NCBI GenBank assembly: GCA_021806865.1
Contig: JAKAPU010000104.1
Location: 1-9,582 of the forward strand
From: an archaeon
GTDB taxonomy: Archaea > Thermoproteota > Nitrososphaeria > Nitrososphaerales > CADDZS01
DNA length: 9,582 nt
Direction of reading: 5' to 3'
Positions 1 to 7,080 of the stretch are shown one piece after another. The translations under genes were made by a program, and so were the position numbers. The notes beneath the pieces were generated by a model. The model ran no database searches, had not been told where the DNA came from, and worked only from the letters and a program-made list of their open reading frames with translations. How positions within the stretch are numbered: the first letter of the stretch is position 1; each line of letters begins with the position of its first letter.

Positions 1-405
1 CATTCTGGTCGCCTTGTCCATCGAAGTATTCGTATCCGCAAATCCGTACGTTAAGCCCACGTTCTTTTGCGTGATCTGCATCGTAGGCACGCTCACGGAA
101 ACAATTGAGCGTACGTTCACGTTTACATCTACCGTCGGCGGCGTACTGCTAGCAACCGATTCCAGTTTAACGGGGCCGAGTTTCAAGTAGGAGTCATACA
201 GCTGCCTGTAGGCTTCAGAGAGGGGCGCCCACATATCTTCTCTCGATTTTTGCGCCTCGTTAATCATCTCGTCCAGTCGCTTGAGGAGCACCTCACGTTT
301 GTCCTCCAGAATCTTGTAAACCGTCCTGGAGGTTCGGAGGCTCCTCTTCGTCTGGATCAGACCGATCTTGGTCGGGAGTACTTTGTTTCCCGAAGCAACA
401 GACAT
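1..405 (-). CDS. atpD: A-type ATP synthase subunit D, 5' part (runs off left edge)
   Basis: Subunit D is the central-stalk coiled coil that turns inside the A3B3 head and passes torque to the membrane ring. The visible 135 residues begin at an ATG and read MSVASGNKVLPTKIGLIQTK, followed by a basic helix containing KILEDKREVLLKRLDEM. This matches the family N-terminus, where a PT(R/K) motif is followed by a long helix with a KDKRDEL-like segment. Family members are usually about 200-215 residues, so roughly one third lies outside the window. The start is 18 bases after the atpB stop, and the leader contains GGGGAT, a plausible ribosome binding site. It is the last visible gene of the atpH-F-E-A-B-D operon. 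The frame is open to the edge. Identity is secure; the C-terminus cannot be judged. Confidence 0.93.
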   Translation of the reverse strand, partial: MSVASGNKVLPTKIGLIQTKRSLRTSRTVYKILEDKREVLLKRLDEMINEAQKSREDMWAPLSEAYRQLYDSYLKLGPVKLESVASSTPPTVDVNVNVRSIVSVSVPTMQITQKNVGLTYGFADTNTSMDKATRM

Positions 406-423
406 GCCAGACCCTATCCCCGT

Positions 424-1821
424 CTAGACGCTCGTCTTTGCCTTTCCGTAATACTTCTTGACGTAGTCGACGCGAATCTTTGTAAGTTCGCTTTCAGGCA
501 GTTCTGAGAGCACATCCCATGCCAGTGACAGAGTATCTTCAATAGACCTGTTCTCGTCGTAACCTTGCTTCAGAAACTTTTCCTCGAACGAGTCTCCGAA
601 ACTCAGGTACTTTGCGTCCACTCCGGAGAGGCCTGCCTTACCAACGATTTCGGCTAGAGACCTCAGTTCCTGAGCTCTAGAATACGCATCGTAAAGCTGG
701 CTCTGGACTTCTGAGTGGTCAGCCCTAGTCTTTCCCTCGCCGATACCGTCTTTCTGCAGCCTTGAGAGGCTAGATAGTACGTTGACTGGCGGATAGACTC
801 CCTTTCTGAAAAGCTCTCTTCCAAGAACTATCTGGCCCTCTGTAATATAGCCTGTCAAATCTGGGATTGGGTGAGTAATGTCGTCAGAAGGCATTGAAAG
901 AATTGGCATCTGCGTCACGGAGCCTTTCTTACCCTTGATCTTACCCGCTCTTTCGTATATCGTGGCAAGGTCGGTGTAAAGGTAACCTGGATATCCTTTC
1001 CTTCCCGGCACCTCTTCTCTTGCTGCACTGATTTCTCTAAGCGATTCCGCGTAGTTTGTCATGTCTGTGATGATAGCAAGCACTTGGTAACCCAAGTCGA
1101 ATGCGAGGTATTCGGCGGCAGTTAGAGCAACTCTTGGAGTGATCGTTCTTTCGATTGCGGGATCGTCTGCAAGGTTCAGGAAAAGCGCGCTTCTTCTGAT
1201 GGCACCGCTCTCTTCCAGTGTCTTGCGGAAGAAAGCAGCTTCTCCGTGCTGCACACCAATTGCTGCGAAAATCACCGCAAATTCTTCCGCCTCACCAAGC
1301 ACGGTAGCCTGCCTTGCAATTTGTGCCGCGAGCTGGTTGTGTGGCATGCCTGCTCCCGAGAAGATTGGAAGCTTTTGTCCACGGACAAGCGTCATCATTG
1401 CATCAACGACAGAAACTCCAGTCTGGATAAAGTCCTCAGGGTAGTCCCTTTGCTCAGGATTTATTGGTGCGCCGTTGACATCCCTAAAGTCTTCGCCGAC
1501 AGGCGGAGGCAAGTCGTCTATCGGGCGACCCAGACCGTCGAACACCCTTCCTAGGAGCTCGTTAGATACAGGAATTTCCATGGTTCTTCCGGTGAACCGA
1601 GCTTTGGTTCCCACGGTAGACAAGCTCGAAGTTCCTTCGAAGACCTGCACTACTGCTTTTCCGCCACCAACTTCTAGTACTCTTCCGAGTCTCTTGCCTT
1701 CGCTCGTCTCTACCTCGACAAGTTCGTCGAAGGCAGAACTAGTTACACCCTGAATTACTAGCAGAGGGCCTCGGATCTCTGCAACTCTACTGTACTCGAC
1801 TCCGCCTTTGCTACTGGGCAA
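424..1821 (-). CDS. atpB: A-type ATP synthase subunit B (non-catalytic nucleotide-binding subunit)
   Basis: Three B subunits alternate with three A subunits in the cytoplasmic A1 head. B contributes to the catalytic interface but does not itself hydrolyse ATP. The protein is 465 residues, normal for the family. The degenerate P-loop [10 protein letters not shown] lies at about residues 154-163 and lacks the GKT of a working Walker A, as expected for B. The interface arginine sits in [10 protein letters not shown] (R354), and [15 protein letters not shown] is near 317-331. The start codon is TTG, eleven bases inside the end of atpA. No ATG or GTG lies nearby in frame, and an excellent ribosome binding site (GGAGGTC) ends seven bases upstream, so the TTG is well supported. 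The overlap implies translational coupling to atpA. Identity is very secure. Confidence 0.97.
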   Translation of the reverse strand: MPSSKGGVEYSRVAEIRGPLLVIQGVTSSAFDELVEVETSEGKRLGRVLEVGGGKAVVQVFEGTSSLSTVGTKARFTGRTMEIPVSNELLGRVFDGLGRPIDDLPPPVGEDFRDVNGAPINPEQRDYPEDFIQTGVSVVDAMMTLVRGQKLPIFSGAGMPHNQLAAQIARQATVLGEAEEFAVIFAAIGVQHGEAAFFRKTLEESGAIRRSALFLNLADDPAIERTITPRVALTAAEYLAFDLGYQVLAIITDMTNYAESLREISAAREEVPGRKGYPGYLYTDLATIYERAGKIKGKKGSVTQMPILSMPSDDITHPIPDLTGYITEGQIVLGRELFRKGVYPPVNVLSSLSRLQKDGIGEGKTRADHSEVQSQLYDAYSRAQELRSLAEIVGKAGLSGVDAKYLSFGDSFEEKFLKQGYDENRSIEDTLSLAWDVLSELPESELTKIRVDYVKKYYGKAKTSV

Positions 1822-3598
1822 CTGCCTTGACCTCCTTCGCGACTAGCCCTTTGAAGGCGTTCTTCATGTCTTCCATCATCGCATCGAGCTTTTGGAGCTC
1901 GTCCTCTTTCACTTCGAACTTTGCTCGCAGCATTACCGGAATGATTGGCATTTCCCTGATCTGTGCAAGCGTTGCACCGCTTCTTAGAGCATTCAGCGCT
2001 TCTTTGTGGAACAACACTAGAGATCTGAGGAGTTTGATCTGTTTCAGCGGACTGCAGTAGGTGTCTACTGGGTTGTACGAGTTCTGCTGCAAGTAGCCGA
2101 TCTTGATCATTCTTGCGATTTCCAATATCAGCTTCTCTTCATCTGGCAGAGCTTCGGGACCCAAGAGCCTTACGATTTCCTTCAATGTATCCTCTCTTTG
2201 CAGCACCTCGTAGGACTCTGCTCTGAGTGTCGCCCATTCCTTGTCCACGTTTGCTGTCCACCATTTCGCAATTGTATCAACGTAACCGGAGTACGAGGTC
2301 ATCCAGTTGATTGCAGGATAGTGTCTTGAGTATGCAAGCCTGGTGTCCAGAGCCCAGAATGTCCTAATGAATCTGATAGTGTGTGTGGTCACTGGTTCTG
2401 TAAAATCTGCTCCCGTTGGGGAAACTGCGCCAACGAGGGTCACAGATCCATTTCTTTCTGGACTGCCGAGTGTCTTCACACGGCCTGCCCTTTCATAGAA
2501 TTCCGCGAGTCTTGAGGCAAGGTAAGAAGGATATCCTTCTTCGGCAGGCATTTCCTCGAGACGCCCTGAGATTTCTCTGAGTGCTTCCGCCCACCTCGAA
2601 GTTGAATCCGCCACGAGGACGGTATCATAGCCCATGTCACGATAGTACTCAGCCATAGTGACTCCCGTGTAAATGCTGGCTTCCCTTGCCGCGACCGGCA
2701 TGTTGCTAGTGTTGGCAACGAGAATGGTCCTCTCCATCAGAGGCCGACCCGTCGAAGGATCTTTGAGTTCGGGGAATTTTACAAGCACTTCAGTCATTTC
2801 GTTCCCTCGCTCGCCACATCCAACGTGAAAAACGACCTTTGCGTCCGCCCAAGTTGCAACCTGGTGGAGCGTGACTGTCTTACCAGTGCCAAAACCTCCG
2901 GGAATAGCGCCAGTTCCGCCCTTTGCGATCGGAAAGTATGTGTCAAGCACACGCTGACCTGTCAGCAGCGGGATTTCTGGGTCGTACCTCTCAACTGATG
3001 GCCTTGGAATTCTCACAGGCCACCTGTGATACATTTTCAGAGGTATCTTCTGGCCGTCCGATTCTACTGTAACAACTACTTGTTCTACGTTGTACTTCCC
3101 AGCCTTCACAACATCGACAACTTTAGCCTTGTGCATGTCTGGGGGTGCAAGTATTCTGTGCTCGATGAGATTCGTTTCTGGTACGACCCCGATGATAGAA
3201 CCCCCTGAAATTTCATCGCCCACTTTCACTCTCGGAGTAAAGTCCCACTCCTGGTCGAGTGGAATCTGAGGCGCCGTGACACCTTTCCCAATGAATGCAC
3301 CAGATTTCTTGGCAATAATATCCAGAGGCCTCTGAAGACCGTCGTAGATCTTGCCCATCATTCCAGGACCAAGTGAAACTGAAAGCGGTTGTCCCGTACC
3401 GTACACTGGTTCTCCAGGTTTCAGACCAGAAGTTGACTCGTACACTTGGACGAATGCAACATCTCCCGTAAGACGGATGACCTCCCCGACCATCCTTGCT
3501 TCTCCGACTTCTACTGTCTCGTACATTTTTGCAGCAGCCATGCCGTCGGCTTTGACCGCAGGACCGCTGACCCAAACGACCTTGCCTTGTACCGTCAT
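1811..3598 (-). CDS. atpA: A-type ATP synthase subunit A (catalytic subunit)
   Basis: This is the catalytic ATP-binding subunit of the A1 head: it makes or hydrolyses ATP as the central stalk rotates. The 595-residue length is typical. The N-terminal beta-barrel starts [11 protein letters not shown]. The A-subunit-specific bulge region lies at about residues 115-190. Walker A is GGFGTGKT at 234-241, and the catalytic glutamate is in GERGNEMTE (E263). The Walker A differs from the usual archaeal GPFGSGKT at two positions (see findings). [18 protein letters not shown] corresponds to the conserved segment following Walker B. The start is ATG, 54 bases after atpE, the largest gap inside this operon apart from the promoter region. 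The stop overlaps atpB by eleven bases. The leader has only modest ribosome-binding similarity (GTGGGT, AGGGA). Identity is very secure. Confidence 0.97.
   Translation of the reverse strand: MTVQGKVVWVSGPAVKADGMAAAKMYETVEVGEARMVGEVIRLTGDVAFVQVYESTSGLKPGEPVYGTGQPLSVSLGPGMMGKIYDGLQRPLDIIAKKSGAFIGKGVTAPQIPLDQEWDFTPRVKVGDEISGGSIIGVVPETNLIEHRILAPPDMHKAKVVDVVKAGKYNVEQVVVTVESDGQKIPLKMYHRWPVRIPRPSVERYDPEIPLLTGQRVLDTYFPIAKGGTGAIPGGFGTGKTVTLHQVATWADAKVVFHVGCGERGNEMTEVLVKFPELKDPSTGRPLMERTILVANTSNMPVAAREASIYTGVTMAEYYRDMGYDTVLVADSTSRWAEALREISGRLEEMPAEEGYPSYLASRLAEFYERAGRVKTLGSPERNGSVTLVGAVSPTGADFTEPVTTHTIRFIRTFWALDTRLAYSRHYPAINWMTSYSGYVDTIAKWWTANVDKEWATLRAESYEVLQREDTLKEIVRLLGPEALPDEEKLILEIARMIKIGYLQQNSYNPVDTYCSPLKQIKLLRSLVLFHKEALNALRSGATLAQIREMPIIPVMLRAKFEVKEDELQKLDAMMEDMKNAFKGLVAKEVKAVAQ
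1829..1837 (-). promoter_or_regulatory. Strong Shine-Dalgarno sequence for atpB inside the end of atpA
   Basis: The minus strand reads AAGGAGGTC here, seven bases before the TTG of atpB when the whole match is counted. It is complementary to the archaeal 16S 3' end (CCUCC core). It lies inside the last codons of atpA. It decides the TTG start of atpB, which otherwise has no better start codon. Confidence 0.8.
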
Positions 3599-3652
3599 TC
3601 CCTATTTACCCACTTCACCACAAATTTCCTAGATGATTTCTCTCCAGATGAT

Positions 3653-4261
3653 TCATTGCTGTCCTGAAAAAATCTGCGCAATCTGCTTTCGAAGCGAAGG
3701 CTTTAGTCTCTCCAGTCTCGCTTCGAACGTATTGTCAAACGTAACATACCCATCAGAAGAATTAACGACCACACCTCCAATCGTCTTCTCCAGGGGCGAA
3801 GCGTCGATGCTAATTTTCACATTTTTCTCCTTGGAGACCATCTCGGCGATCTTTTTCAAAGTCTTCTGATCCCTAGAGTTTGAATGCAGAACAAAGCTTT
3901 CACCGCCTACCTGGTCCAACGCCTCGAGTACTAGAGCTCTCAGGACTTTCTCATAGCCCTGGCTTTCGGATGCTGCTTTCAGCTTCTTCATGGCCTCCTC
4001 GAAGGATTTGTTTAGATTGTCTTCCACTATTTCGAGAGACTTGTTTCTGGCGCTCATCTCGGCAGCGCCAATGATTTGGCGCTTCAGAGCGTCCGCGTGT
4101 CTCTCTTGCTGGTCAATTATTCGCTGGACTTCGGCAATGGTCTCGTTCAGCCTTTTTGTAACAGCTTCCACCGCCAAAGTTCTGCCTCCGGAGAGCTCAG
4201 TAAAGAGTTCCGAGCGTGCCTCCTCGGACACTTTTTTCACGGTATGTTCCGCACTACTCAT
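3653..4261 (-). CDS. atpE: A-type ATP synthase subunit E (peripheral stalk)
   Basis: Subunit E pairs with subunit H to form the peripheral stalk that holds the A3B3 head still. The 202-residue protein has an N-terminal coiled coil (about residues 1-110, rich in Glu, Lys, Gln and Ala) and a C-terminal globular head. The head ends with the family signature FDNTFEARLERLKPSLRKQI, preceded by IGGVVVNSSDGY (about 160-172). The length fits the family. The ATG start lies nine bases after the atpF stop. The leader AAGTGATAGC contains GTGAT, complementary to the archaeal 16S tail just inside the anti-Shine-Dalgarno core. It sits between atpF and atpA in the operon. Identity is secure from the C-terminal signature. 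Confidence 0.95.
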   Translation of the reverse strand: MSSAEHTVKKVSEEARSELFTELSGGRTLAVEAVTKRLNETIAEVQRIIDQQERHADALKRQIIGAAEMSARNKSLEIVEDNLNKSFEEAMKKLKAASESQGYEKVLRALVLEALDQVGGESFVLHSNSRDQKTLKKIAEMVSKEKNVKISIDASPLEKTIGGVVVNSSDGYVTFDNTFEARLERLKPSLRKQIAQIFSGQQ

Positions 4262-4270
4262 GCTATCACT

Positions 4271-4567
4271 TCAAACTCCAAGTATTGATTTCAACATAGC
4301 CCTATATTCCACCTTCTCTCTCTTGCTACCTGGTGCAGGGATTTCGTAAATTAGCGGCATTGGTCTTCTCGTCCTAATTTCTGTCAATTTATCATGAATC
4401 GGTTTTGCGAGATCATCAGAGACCAAGATTAGCGCAACGTCGCTCTTTGTCATGAAATTCTGAATTTGAGAAAGGGCTTGTTCAGAGTCTTCCACTTTGA
4501 CGCCGTCCATTCCAGCCAGTTCGAACCCAGTGACGAAACCCCGGCTTCCAATCGCGACTACTCGCAA
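4271..4567 (-). CDS. atpF: A-type ATP synthase subunit F (central stalk)
   Basis: Subunit F is a small Rossmann/CheY-like protein bound to subunit D in the central stalk, and it affects ATPase activity. The 98-residue length is typical. The start MRVVAIGSRGFVTGFELAGM matches the family pattern (first strand, glycine turn, GF.LAG). DVALILVSDDLAK (about 48-60) and MPLIYEIPAPGS (about 69-80) follow, the latter corresponding to the family P.I.E.PG.. segment. The start codon is TTG: the first strand begins immediately after it and there is no ATG. A GGGTGGT stretch lies about 12 bases upstream, a slightly distant ribosome binding site. It lies 24 bases after atpH and nine before atpE. Confidence 0.94.
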   Translation of the reverse strand: MRVVAIGSRGFVTGFELAGMDGVKVEDSEQALSQIQNFMTKSDVALILVSDDLAKPIHDKLTEIRTRRPMPLIYEIPAPGSKREKVEYRAMLKSILGV

Positions 4568-4591
4568 AGTCTGGCTCTATACCACCCAATA

Positions 4592-4966
4592 TCAAACGGA
4601 CTGGACCGCGCTTACTATCAAATCGACTGCTTGGGAAATGCTCATCTCAATCCGTTTTCTCAGAGCCTCGGTTTCGGATTCACCTTTCTTGGCGATTGCT
4701 TCGGCTTCCTTGGCGGCCGCTTTCTTCACGGAATCGGTGGCTGACTCCGCTTCCTTCTTTGCCTGCTCGATGATTTCAGATTTCGTTGCTTCCCCTTCTG
4801 TCTCTGCATAGACGATAAGCTTTCGTTTCATTTCGGAAACTTGCGAACCCAGTTCATCAAGTTTTGATTCCATGTCTGAAAGGATCGCGATAGCATTCTG
4901 GATTTTTTCCGCATTCTTGTCCGGGAAGTGTTCTACCTGTCCGCTTTGTGAAGTTTCAACTGCCAA
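4592..4966 (-). CDS. atpH: A-type ATP synthase subunit H (peripheral stalk coiled coil)
   Basis: The 124-residue product is almost entirely helical and rich in Ala, Glu, Lys and Ser, with a long heptad-like region from about residue 20 to 110 and a C-terminal IEMSISQAVDLIVSAV segment. This fits subunit H (G in eukaryotic V-ATPase), the partner of subunit E in the peripheral stalk. Subunit H is usually about 100-110 residues, so the N-terminus is slightly long. Low-complexity coiled coils are hard to assign by sequence alone. The call rests mainly on its position as first gene of the operon, directly before atpF and atpE, and on the C-terminal segment. The start codon is TTG with GTGAGA seven bases upstream; a later ATG exists (at DMESKLDE) but would cut the coil. 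Confidence 0.82.
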   Translation of the reverse strand: MAVETSQSGQVEHFPDKNAEKIQNAIAILSDMESKLDELGSQVSEMKRKLIVYAETEGEATKSEIIEQAKKEAESATDSVKKAAAKEAEAIAKKGESETEALRKRIEMSISQAVDLIVSAVQSV

Positions 4967-5056
4967 TTATCTCACTTTGTTAAACGATTAACCGCAAGAC
5001 CTTACGTAATGTAAAACGACTCGGCCAAGCAGGCAGTCTTAAACTTTGCAGTGTCA
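4967..5056 (-). promoter_or_regulatory. Putative promoter region of the atpH-F-E-A-B-D operon
   Basis: This 90-base gap separates NAC from atpH and is the widest break between minus-strand genes from the PUA gene to atpD. Two AT-rich boxes resemble archaeal TATA elements on the minus strand: GTTTAAG at about 5039-5045 and TTTTACAT at about 5009-5016. The second would place transcription start near 4985-4990, giving a leader of about 20 bases before the TTG of atpH. A perfect 8-base palindrome TTACGTAA sits at 5002-5009. This is a pattern call only; co-transcription from the upstream genes is not excluded. Confidence 0.4.
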
Positions 5057-5398
5057 TCAAGATAGTCGGAGTATCGCTTGAGCCAGATCGCCGTTGGTGT
5101 CCTTCAAAGCCTGTTCTGCTTTTGCTTCTGATACTTTGGCCTGCTGCGCAACGAGAAGAACGTCATCCCTTGTGTATTTTGGCTTCTCTCGCATTCGCTC
5201 CTCAATATCTTCCCCAACAACTTGGAAGATCTTGGATCCTTTCACTTTCATTTCTGATACGTTAGCGTTCTTTATCACCAGATCCTTTTCGGGAGTGCGT
5301 ATGATTACTTCTTCCACGCCTTCAATCTGATCCATGGTCACGCCCATCTTTTCCATCATGCGGCGCGTTTGGCGATTGTCAAAGTTCATCGGAGCCAA
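5057..5398 (-). CDS. nac: Nascent polypeptide-associated complex protein (archaeal NAC)
   Basis: Archaeal NAC is a homodimeric ribosome-associated protein that contacts emerging nascent chains, related to eukaryotic alpha-NAC. The product is 113 residues, as expected. An N-terminal basic segment (RQTRRMMEKMG) leads into the NAC domain (about 25-70, with GVEEVIIRTPEKDLVI and KGSKIFQVVGE). A C-terminal UBA domain follows (about 75-113, with VAQQAKVSEAKAEQALKDTN and LAQAILRL). The longest start is a TTG at 5398; an ATG lies three codons later (5389). A GGGAAGG stretch 11 bases before the TTG favours the TTG slightly. Either start overlaps the end of the upstream PUA gene, so the two are probably translated from one mRNA. 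Identity is very secure. Confidence 0.95.
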   Translation of the reverse strand: MAPMNFDNRQTRRMMEKMGVTMDQIEGVEEVIIRTPEKDLVIKNANVSEMKVKGSKIFQVVGEDIEERMREKPKYTRDDVLLVAQQAKVSEAKAEQALKDTNGDLAQAILRLS

Positions 5399-5900
5399 TC
5401 TTTGTAAGTCCTTCCCTTACCTTAATCGCGGGCCCCCTCTTAAACTGTTTCATGGTTGGACCGGAGACAACAGTCCTGCCCACAGCCAAGAGGTCTCCTG
5501 ACTCGTTCATTATCGCGACGTCTTCCCCAGCCCTAACACTATCGCCACACTGTACGACGTGTTTGCAAAACACGGTCTTGCCAGTCGAGACCACTTCTGA
5601 AACACCGTCGATTACTGTCACAACCCACGGCGGCCTCTCATTCCTCGAAATGCGCGATAGCAACAATTTTGTGCCCAACACAGTCGGTGCTATGCTGCCG
5701 TTTGTTCGGAAAGTGAACAAAATGTTGCTTGAACCATCTTCTGTCACATACTTCAACCGACCGGTTCTCCGAGAGTATTCAAAAGCAAGTTTCCGTGACT
5801 TGAGAGCCTTTGAAGTACCCCTCCCAAAGATATAGTCAAGACTCATCGTCAGTTTCGAAATCGAGGTCCGATCCTTGAAGTGCCTCGGTGTAAGCTTCAT
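5379..5900 (-). CDS. Stand-alone TGT_C2-PUA domain protein (archaeosine-TGT C-terminal-like)
   Basis: The product resembles the C-terminal half of archaeal tRNA-guanine transglycosylase and of ArcS. DYIFGRGTSKAL (about residues 22-33) and SRRTGRLKYV (43-52) match the C2 domain. VFCKHVVQCGDSVRAGEDVAI and LLAVGRTVVSGPTMKQFKRG (110-156) form a PUA RNA-binding fold ending in AIKVREG. No catalytic TGT barrel precedes it, so it is probably an RNA-binding protein whose partner or substrate is unknown. I chose the ATG at 5900 (173 residues). A longer ATG start at 5957 would fall in the putative TATA box, would leave no room for a promoter, and would add a tail unlike the family. The 3' end overlaps NAC by up to 20 bases, suggesting a shared mRNA and perhaps a translation-related role. 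Confidence 0.82.
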   Translation of the reverse strand: MKLTPRHFKDRTSISKLTMSLDYIFGRGTSKALKSRKLAFEYSRRTGRLKYVTEDGSSNILFTFRTNGSIAPTVLGTKLLLSRISRNERPPWVVTVIDGVSEVVSTGKTVFCKHVVQCGDSVRAGEDVAIMNESGDLLAVGRTVVSGPTMKQFKRGPAIKVREGLTKIGSDEL

Positions 5901-5993
5901 GGCGACAACTTTCTTTGTCTTATTCAATCTTGCCCTATTTGCACTGACAAAGCACATAAATGCGTGTCTTCCGCTTTTTTTGTCGATATCCTA
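5901..5993. promoter_or_regulatory. Divergent promoter region between the PUA gene and mbf1
   Basis: The two transcription units point away from each other here. A near-palindromic AT-rich box, GCACATAAATGC at 5952-5963, could serve as TATA element on both strands. On the plus strand it would place transcription start about ten bases before the mbf1 TTG at 5994, which has no ribosome binding site, so the mbf1 mRNA may be nearly leaderless. On the minus strand the start would fall near 5930. A second minus-strand box (GAATAAG, about 5919-5925) could instead give a leaderless mRNA beginning near the ATG at 5900. No experimental evidence is available. Confidence 0.4.
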
Positions 5994-6455
5994 TTGAATT
6001 GTGAATTGTGTGGCAGTACCATTAGGGGCGAGGTACAGGTCGTGAACATTGATGGTGGAGTATTCCGAGTCTGCAATAACTGTTCAAGACTGGGCACGCC
6101 TGCGAGGGCTCCAAAGCCAATAGCAGCGAAATCACCCAGAGCGCCTCAAGGTGCTTTTGGTACGTCCCGACCACCACAGAAAAAGTCCCCTCCTCCACCT
6201 TCGCCCACATTTGCCTACGACGCGGAAGAAATGATTCTCAGGGATGATTACAGCAAAGTAATCAAGTCTGCTAGAGAGCTGCTTGGTATTACTCAGGAGG
6301 AGCTGGGAAGAAGGATAAACGAAAAACCTTCCGTAATAAGTCACCTCGAAGTCGGTTCAATGAAGCCAGAGGATGTATTGGCAAAGAAATTAGAGCACTT
6401 TCTCAAAATCCAGCTTTACGTTCCGACGGAGGAAGTCACCACCGACTCTGGATAG
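5994..6455 (+). CDS. mbf1: Archaeal multiprotein bridging factor 1 (MBF1)
   Basis: MBF1 is a conserved archaeal/eukaryotic protein linked to transcription and, in recent work on the family, to the small ribosomal subunit. The 153-residue product begins MNCELCGSTIRGEV from a TTG codon. Its zinc ribbon uses C3, C6, C27 and C30 (CELC and CNNC). A Pro/Lys/Ser-rich linker with PPPP follows (about 36-75). The HTH (cro/C1 type) domain spans about 86-143 and includes YSKVIKSARELLGITQEELG and SVISHLE. The frame is open farther upstream to an ATG at 5880, but that start would overlap the divergent gene and add a tail unlike the family, while the TTG fits the usual MBF1 start exactly. There is no ribosome binding site, in line with a short or absent leader. 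It leads the cluster mbf1-trm56-tfe. Confidence 0.92.
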   Translation: MNCELCGSTIRGEVQVVNIDGGVFRVCNNCSRLGTPARAPKPIAAKSPRAPQGAFGTSRPPQKKSPPPPSPTFAYDAEEMILRDDYSKVIKSARELLGITQEELGRRINEKPSVISHLEVGSMKPEDVLAKKLEHFLKIQLYVPTEEVTTDSG

Positions 6456-6492
6456 TCAGTATGTTGGTGGATTCCGCCAAACAACTTGATCA

Positions 6493-7080
6493 GTGAGCAT
6501 GAAAAAGTCTGCACATTCCAAGGTTAAAGGCTCGTTTGTACCTCCGTACACTGTAACAGTATTGCGTCTTGGGCATCGACTTGTCAGAGATGAGCGGACA
6601 AGCACCCATATCGGCCTCGTATCACGTGCGTTCGGCGCCAAGGCGCTGATGCTTACCGGGGCTGACGACCACACAGTCGATTCGATCGAGAGATTGAACG
6701 AGCGATGGGGCGGCGACTTTCAGGTCAGATACACAAAAGAGTGGCGGAAACTTGCAGAGAACTGGCATGGAAAGGTCGTCCACCTCACAATGTACGGAGA
6801 AGCGCTGGACAAAGTCCTTCCCAAGTTGCGTGAGGATCTAAAGGCAAACAAAGATCTTCTATTGGTAATAGGCGCGGAAAAGGTCCCAGCAGAAATATAT
6901 TCGATTGCTGACTATAATGTCTCGGTGGGAAATCAACCCCACAGCGAGGTTGCTGCTCTTGCTGTATTCCTTGATAGGCTTTTTATGGGAGCGGAGCTAT
7001 ATACCACATTTATCAACGCAAAAATCAGGATTGAACCAAATTCAAGAGGAAAAAAGGTGCGAGTTTCAGATGAAGATTGA
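6493..7080 (+). CDS. trm56: tRNA (cytidine(56)-2'-O)-methyltransferase (aTrm56)
   Basis: This SPOUT-class enzyme uses S-adenosylmethionine to methylate the 2'-hydroxyl of C56 in the T-loop of archaeal tRNAs. The product is 195 residues, normal for the family. Signature segments are VLRLGHRLVRDERTSTHIGL (23-42), SRAFGA (44-49), HGKVVHLTMYGE (92-103), and the knot/SAM-binding region VIGAEKVPAEIY (125-136) with ADYNVSVGNQPHSEVAALAV (139-158). The start is either GTG at 6493 or ATG at 6499, two codons apart; GTGAGC just before the ATG could act as a short ribosome binding site, favouring the ATG. It follows mbf1 by 37 bases and overlaps tfe by eleven, so all three probably form one operon. Identity is very secure. 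Confidence 0.96.
   Translation: MSMKKSAHSKVKGSFVPPYTVTVLRLGHRLVRDERTSTHIGLVSRAFGAKALMLTGADDHTVDSIERLNERWGGDFQVRYTKEWRKLAENWHGKVVHLTMYGEALDKVLPKLREDLKANKDLLLVIGAEKVPAEIYSIADYNVSVGNQPHSEVAALAVFLDRLFMGAELYTTFINAKIRIEPNSRGKKVRVSDED
7055..7059 (+). promoter_or_regulatory. Ribosome binding site that fixes the start of tfe
   Basis: AGGTG lies ten bases before the ATG at 7070, inside the end of trm56. It matches the complement of the archaeal 16S 3' end (CACCUCC) and decides for this ATG over upstream in-frame starts, which would add a non-homologous N-terminal tail. Confidence 0.65.

Noticed and set aside
1139..1753. Several open plus-strand frames of about 90-100 codons opposite atpB
   Set aside because: They lie antisense to a fully supported atpB frame, have unnatural compositions and match no family I recognise; they are shadows of the real gene.
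4466..4811. Plus-strand open frames opposite atpH and atpF
   Set aside because: They run antisense across two supported genes and their junction, and the coiled-coil codon bias of atpH creates the long open frame.
5901..5957. Longer N-terminus of the PUA protein from the ATG at 5957
   Set aside because: That ATG lies within the TATA-like box, leaving no promoter space, and the extra 19 residues match nothing in the family.
5880..5993. Longer N-terminus for mbf1 from the ATG at 5880
   Set aside because: It would overlap the divergent PUA gene and the putative promoter and would add a Cys-rich tail unlike MBF1; the TTG at 5994 fits the family start exactly.
6905..7069. Longer N-terminus for tfe from an upstream in-frame ATG
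   Set aside because: It would overlap trm56 by 176 bases and add a non-homologous tail; the ATG at 7070 has a correctly spaced AGGTG site.
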